The position numbers and the translations under genes are program-made. A stretch of 35,438 nt of DNA. Origin: an uncultured Pelagibacteraceae bacterium (GTDB lineage Bacteria; Pseudomonadota; Alphaproteobacteria; Pelagibacterales; Pelagibacteraceae). The DNA is taken from the NCBI GenBank assembly GCA_902579925.1, contig CACHIS010000008.1, forward strand, positions 1 to 35,438. Direction: 5' to 3'. The notes under the pieces are model-generated. The model was not told the DNA's origin, searched no databases, and saw nothing but the letters and a program-made list of their open reading frames with translations. Below are positions 32,282 through 35,438 of this stretch, one piece after another. Every line of letters starts with the position of its first letter. Position 1 is the stretch's first letter.

Positions 32282-32431
32282 TTATGATCCAAAGTTTATC
32301 AAACTAAAACCAGCAATAATGAAAACTATTAACCAAACTAGACCTTTTATTAAAAAAAAAGTAAATCCCCCAACCAGAATATATTTACTCCATTTATTTT
32401 TTGATAATAAATTTTTGAGTTTAGTAATCAT
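32282..32431 (-). CDS. Small membrane protein, 49 aa
   Basis: Read by hand in the gap between the M23 peptidase and the hydratase. The ATG at 32431 lies 14 bp after the peptidase stop. The N-terminal 16 residues are basic (MITKLKNLLSKNKWSK), and the rest (YILVGGFTFFLIKGLVWLIV then FIIAGFSLINFGS) could form one long or two short membrane helices. It would be the next gene of the GMC-TerC-SDR-M23 operon. Function is unknown. Confidence 0.55.
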   Translation of the reverse strand: MITKLKNLLSKNKWSKYILVGGFTFFLIKGLVWLIVFIIAGFSLINFGS

Positions 32432-32445
32432 TTTAATAAACTCTA

Positions 32446-33249
32446 TTAATTTAGTAACGACATTGGATCCAGCCTAGTTTGAAACCAATTTACCCTAAAA
32501 TCTAAGTGTGGACCAGTTGACCTGCCAGTAGATCCAACTGTTCCTATAATATCTCCTTGATTAATCTGATCACCAACAGAAACCATCACATTTTCAAGAT
32601 GTGAGTAAATTGTAGAAATTCCATGTCCGTGATCCATTATAATGGTACCACCAGTATAATAAAGATCATCTTCTGCCATTGTTACAATACCAGATGCTGA
32701 TGACTTAATCATTGTTCCTTTTTTTGCAGCAATATCAATCCCATAGTGAGGCCACTTTGGTTTACCGTTTAAAATTCTCTGGCTCCCATAAACTCCACTT
32801 ATTATACCTTGAACAGGCATAATGAATTGATTTTTAAAAAAGGGTAAATCAGAATTTATTGCTCTTGCTTTTCCAATTTTATTATTTTCCTCTTTAATTC
32901 TTTTGTAAACTGACTCAGGGGGTGTAACTTTGCTTTCTTCTAAGCCATCAATCCTTTGAATATTGTATTTTCTTTTAAGAACTTTTTTTATAACTTTTTC
33001 ACTTTTTCCATTAATAATTTTAGTAATCGTTAAATCAAATTTTCTATCTCTATCAATCCCAAAAACAAAAAAACCATCTTTTGAAACCCTAACTTTTTTT
33101 TTATCTATAATTATTTGAGAAGATGGATCGGTTATTCCTACAATATAATGACCTTGTAAAAATTTTCCTTTAAATTCGATTGCAATTAAATTAGTTGGAA
33201 AAAAAATAACTATTAAAAAAAATAATCTAGTTATTATCTTGCTGTCCAT
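32446..33249 (-). CDS. M23-family (LytM-type) peptidase, periplasmic
   Basis: The 267-residue protein starts with a signal peptide (LFFLIVIFFPTNLIAIEF), a short N-terminal beta domain (about residues 25-110) and the C-terminal M23 domain. Metal and catalytic residues are in HYGIDIAAKKGT, GHGISTIYSHLENV and HLDFRVNW. It probably cleaves peptidoglycan cross-links or activates amidases. All ligands (H, D, H) seem intact. The start lies 16 bp inside the SDR gene, suggesting a shared transcript. Confidence 0.9.
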   Translation of the reverse strand: MDSKIITRLFFLIVIFFPTNLIAIEFKGKFLQGHYIVGITDPSSQIIIDKKKVRVSKDGFFVFGIDRDRKFDLTITKIINGKSEKVIKKVLKRKYNIQRIDGLEESKVTPPESVYKRIKEENNKIGKARAINSDLPFFKNQFIMPVQGIISGVYGSQRILNGKPKWPHYGIDIAAKKGTMIKSSASGIVTMAEDDLYYTGGTIIMDHGHGISTIYSHLENVMVSVGDQINQGDIIGTVGSTGRSTGPHLDFRVNWFQTRLDPMSLLN

Positions 33250-34004
33250 CCGCCATCAACTAATAAAGAAGTTCCTGTAATCATTGAAGCCGCATCAGAG
33301 GCAAGAAATACAGCTGCACTCGCTACATCTGATAGTTCAGCAAATTTACCTAAAGGAATATTTCCTAGAACCTCTTTTTTAAACTTTTTACTTTTCAAAA
33401 ACTTACGTGTCATAGGAGTTACAACAAATGTTGGACAGACAGTATTTACTCTGATGTTATATTTAGCAAGGTCAATCGACATTCCTTTTGTCAGACCTTC
33501 TAAACCAAATTTAGTCATGTTGTAAACACTTCTTATAGGACCTCCAACGTGACCCATTTGGGATGACATATTAACAATAACACCACCTACTTTTTTTCTA
33601 TTTTTAGACTTGATCATTTTAAGTGCACACAATTGAGCTAAATTGAAAGTTGCCATTGTATTTATCTTCACCATATATTCCATATTTTTAGTTTTAACTT
33701 TTGTGAAGTGTTCTGGAATATTATTACCCGCGTTATTGATTAGAATATCTATTTCTGATTGTCTATTTATAATATCTTTAATCTCGCTGTAATTTGTAAT
33801 ATCACAAACATAAGATTTACATTTGCACTTAATTTTCTTAATCCTTTTTGAAACCTCGTCTAAATCCTTTTTAGTTCTACTTATTATAATCAAGTTTGCA
33901 CCAGCCTCAGCAAGTGCAATAGCACAAGCTCTACCAATTCCTTTACCAGCTCCTGTTACGACAGCAGTTTTGTTTTTTAAATTATAGTTTTTTAAGAACA
34001 TCAT
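33234..34004 (-). CDS. Short-chain dehydrogenase/reductase
   Basis: A classical SDR of 256 aa: TGAGKGIG at residues 17-24 (cofactor binding), NNAGN, catalytic Ser in NMSSQMG, and YNMTK with catalytic Tyr and Lys. PCPTFVVTPMT-like VCPTFVVTPMT and LLVDGGWTA close the fold. It oxidises or reduces an alcohol/ketone with NAD(P). The substrate is unknown. Neighbouring GMC oxidoreductase suggests a shared alcohol pathway, but this is inference. It overlaps the TerC gene by 4 bp upstream and the peptidase gene by 16 bp downstream. Confidence 0.9.
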   Translation of the reverse strand: MMFLKNYNLKNKTAVVTGAGKGIGRACAIALAEAGANLIIISRTKKDLDEVSKRIKKIKCKCKSYVCDITNYSEIKDIINRQSEIDILINNAGNNIPEHFTKVKTKNMEYMVKINTMATFNLAQLCALKMIKSKNRKKVGGVIVNMSSQMGHVGGPIRSVYNMTKFGLEGLTKGMSIDLAKYNIRVNTVCPTFVVTPMTRKFLKSKKFKKEVLGNIPLGKFAELSDVASAAVFLASDAASMITGTSLLVDGGWTAR

Positions 34005-34597
34005 AGAAATAATATTTTAATATCCGTATAAATCAATTCAATAGCAACGATTAAAATAGCTATTAAACCTGCCCAAGCTATCCACTTATATTTTTTAATC
34101 CAATTAGAAATTAAAGTTGCTGCAGTAGCCATTAATATAATTGATAAAACAAGACCAAAGATTAATAAATAATAATGATCTCCAGCTGCTCCAGCCACAC
34201 CTAAAACATTATCTAAACTCATGGTAAAATCAGCTAATAAAATCGTCCAAATAGCCTTTATGAAACTCGAGTTATCAACTTTAATATCACTTTCGTTCTC
34301 AAAGCCTTTTACGACATCCACATAAAGTTTATAAACTATGTACAATAAAAGTAGACCTCCAATTAATCTCAAACCTGTAATTTGTAATAAATATGCAGTC
34401 AAAAGAGTTAAGATAATCCTTAAGACAACAGCTCCACCTATCCCCCAAAAGATAATTTTTTTTCTCTGTTCTAATGGAAATTTTGATGCAACCATCCCAA
34501 TTATAATTGCATTATCCCCTGCTAAAACTAGATCAATTAGGATGATTTGTGTTAAAATTGCGACTTGTTCTGGAGTAATAAGATCAGTGAACATCAA
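34001..34597 (-). CDS. TerC family integral membrane protein
   Basis: A 198-residue protein with six to seven membrane helices. The motif LTQIILIDLVLAGDNAIIIGMVA with the conserved acidic residues (DLVLAGDNA) and the second copy TILLADFTMSLDNVLGVAGAA are the TerC hallmarks. TerC-type proteins are thought to handle Mn2+ or other metals at the secretion machinery. A tellurite role should not be assumed. It overlaps the flanking genes by 4 bp each. Confidence 0.9.
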   Translation of the reverse strand: MMFTDLITPEQVAILTQIILIDLVLAGDNAIIIGMVASKFPLEQRKKIIFWGIGGAVVLRIILTLLTAYLLQITGLRLIGGLLLLYIVYKLYVDVVKGFENESDIKVDNSSFIKAIWTILLADFTMSLDNVLGVAGAAGDHYYLLIFGLVLSIILMATAATLISNWIKKYKWIAWAGLIAILIVAIELIYTDIKILFL

Positions 34598-35438
34598 CCT
34601 CTCAGTATCATATCAGCACCTTTTTCTGCAATCATTATTGTTGGTGCATTAGTGTTACCAGAAGTAATGTTAGGCATTATTGATGCATCAATTACTCTTA
34701 AGTTATTTAAACCTCTTACTTTAAGAGTTTCATCAACAACTGCCATATCGTCTTGTCCCATTTTGCATGTACCAACAGGATGAAAAATTGTTTGTGCGTA
34801 ATCTGATCCTGCTTTTACAAGTTCTTCATCATCATTTATACTAATTCCAGGTCTATATTCCTCTGGTTTGTATTTTTTAAAAGTTTCAGATTCCATTACA
34901 ATTTTCCTTGTCAGTTTTAAACCTTTTGCTGCAATCATACGATCATGATCAGTTGAAAGATAATTAAGTTTTACTTTTGCATAAATTCTTGAGTCTTTGT
35001 TTGTAATCTTAACGTGACCTCTACTAGTTGGTCTTATATTTGAAACAGTTGGTGTGAATGCGTGAAAATCATGATTCTTTGTGGCGCCTAAAGTATCCAT
35101 ACTCATAGGCTGAACATGCCACTGTAGGTCTGGCAATTCTAAAGATGGGTCACTTTTAGCAAACATACACATTTGACTAGCACCCATTGTCATTGGTCCA
35201 CTCCTATTAAAAATATATTCCAGACCAATCATTAAATTTCCAAACAAACTATTAATCTTTTTGTTTAATGACTTAAGTCCATGAACTTTATAAATTGGTC
35301 TAAACATCAAATGATCTTGTAAATTTTCTCCAACCCCTTTTAAATCATGAACAATATCGACTCCACATTCTCTTAAATTTTTAGAATTACCTATTCCTGA
35401 TGTTTGTAAAATCTGTGGAGATCCAATAGATCCTGATG
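34594..35438 (-). CDS. GMC-family oxidoreductase (choline dehydrogenase-like), 5' end outside window
   Basis: The C-terminal part of a flavin-dependent GMC oxidoreductase. The frame runs to the right edge: GSIGSPQILQTSGIGN and then DLKGVGENLQDHLM are visible before the internal TTG-ATG at 35310. The C-terminal substrate/FAD motif is HPVGTCKMGQDDMAVVD with the catalytic His, followed by RVIDASIMPNITSGNTNAPTIMIAEKG. The visible length is 281 residues and full proteins are about 530-560, so roughly half is present. Choline, other alcohols or a sugar could be the substrate. It is the first visible gene of the operon with TerC, SDR and M23 peptidase. Confidence 0.92.
   Translation of the reverse strand, partial: SGSIGSPQILQTSGIGNSKNLRECGVDIVHDLKGVGENLQDHLMFRPIYKVHGLKSLNKKINSLFGNLMIGLEYIFNRSGPMTMGASQMCMFAKSDPSLELPDLQWHVQPMSMDTLGATKNHDFHAFTPTVSNIRPTSRGHVKITNKDSRIYAKVKLNYLSTDHDRMIAAKGLKLTRKIVMESETFKKYKPEEYRPGISINDDEELVKAGSDYAQTIFHPVGTCKMGQDDMAVVDETLKVRGLNNLRVIDASIMPNITSGNTNAPTIMIAEKGADMILRG

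Overview
The window looks like a piece of a streamlined, very AT-rich marine alphaproteobacterial chromosome, most likely the SAR11 clade (Candidatus Pelagibacter-like). The reasons are the A/T-dominated codon use, spacers that are mostly a few bases or negative, many 1-40 bp gene overlaps, and the gene content (aprMBA, xsc, TauE and YeiH exporters, RecX, MnmA, a lone amtB). I see no rRNA, tRNA, CRISPR array, insertion sequence or prophage. This taxonomic call is inference, because no ribosomal marker is present.

Layout. 1-600: 3' end of a GNAT-like hypothetical gene. 638-4444: ybbP and ybbA (ABC export/lipoprotein-type transporter) divergent from tesA, as in E. coli; the ybbA ATPase gene carries a one-base insertion in a G7 run that splits its LSGGEQQR signature. 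4444-6559: a NAPE-PLD-type metallo-beta-lactamase-fold hydrolase and the RseP site-2 protease. 6714-8520: HU protein and the AmtB ammonium transporter, each followed by a hairpin. 8519-12149: bcp and a glycosyltransferase-like gene, a rhodanese, a DsbA/HCCA-isomerase-like and an ABA4-like gene, recX, and a 47-residue membrane peptide. 12149-15040: cysQ, a DUF3553 small protein, mnmA, a membrane protein, and a 27-residue strongly basic peptide. 15116-20369: a plus-strand run of metC, an MFS transporter, the p-aminobenzoate genes pabB-pabA-pabC, and a HIT protein.

20470-30977 is a sulfur region and the most coherent part of the window. aprM-aprB-aprA (sulfite to APS) is followed by a small NTF2-like gene, a 44-residue membrane peptide, a TauE/SafE sulfite/sulfonate exporter and a convergent YeiH-family putative sulfate exporter. 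Then comes suyB-suyA (sulfolactate to pyruvate plus sulfite), divergent from xsc (sulfoacetaldehyde to acetyl phosphate plus sulfite) and a CMAH/UlaG-like metallo-beta-lactamase gene starting 1 bp after xsc. Read together, two desulfonating enzymes release sulfite, which can be oxidised by Apr or exported.

30998-32431 is an unusual stretch with a GC-richer small gene (63 aa) behind a strong ribosome binding site and a leader of tandem related hairpins, then a 40-residue membrane peptide, an MhpD-like hydratase and a 49-residue membrane peptide. The right end (32446-35438) is a tightly overlapping minus-strand operon: GMC oxidoreductase (partial), TerC, SDR, M23 peptidase.

Several genes listed here are very short (27-58 aa) and were found by reading the gaps by hand. 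They are marked with lower confidence.
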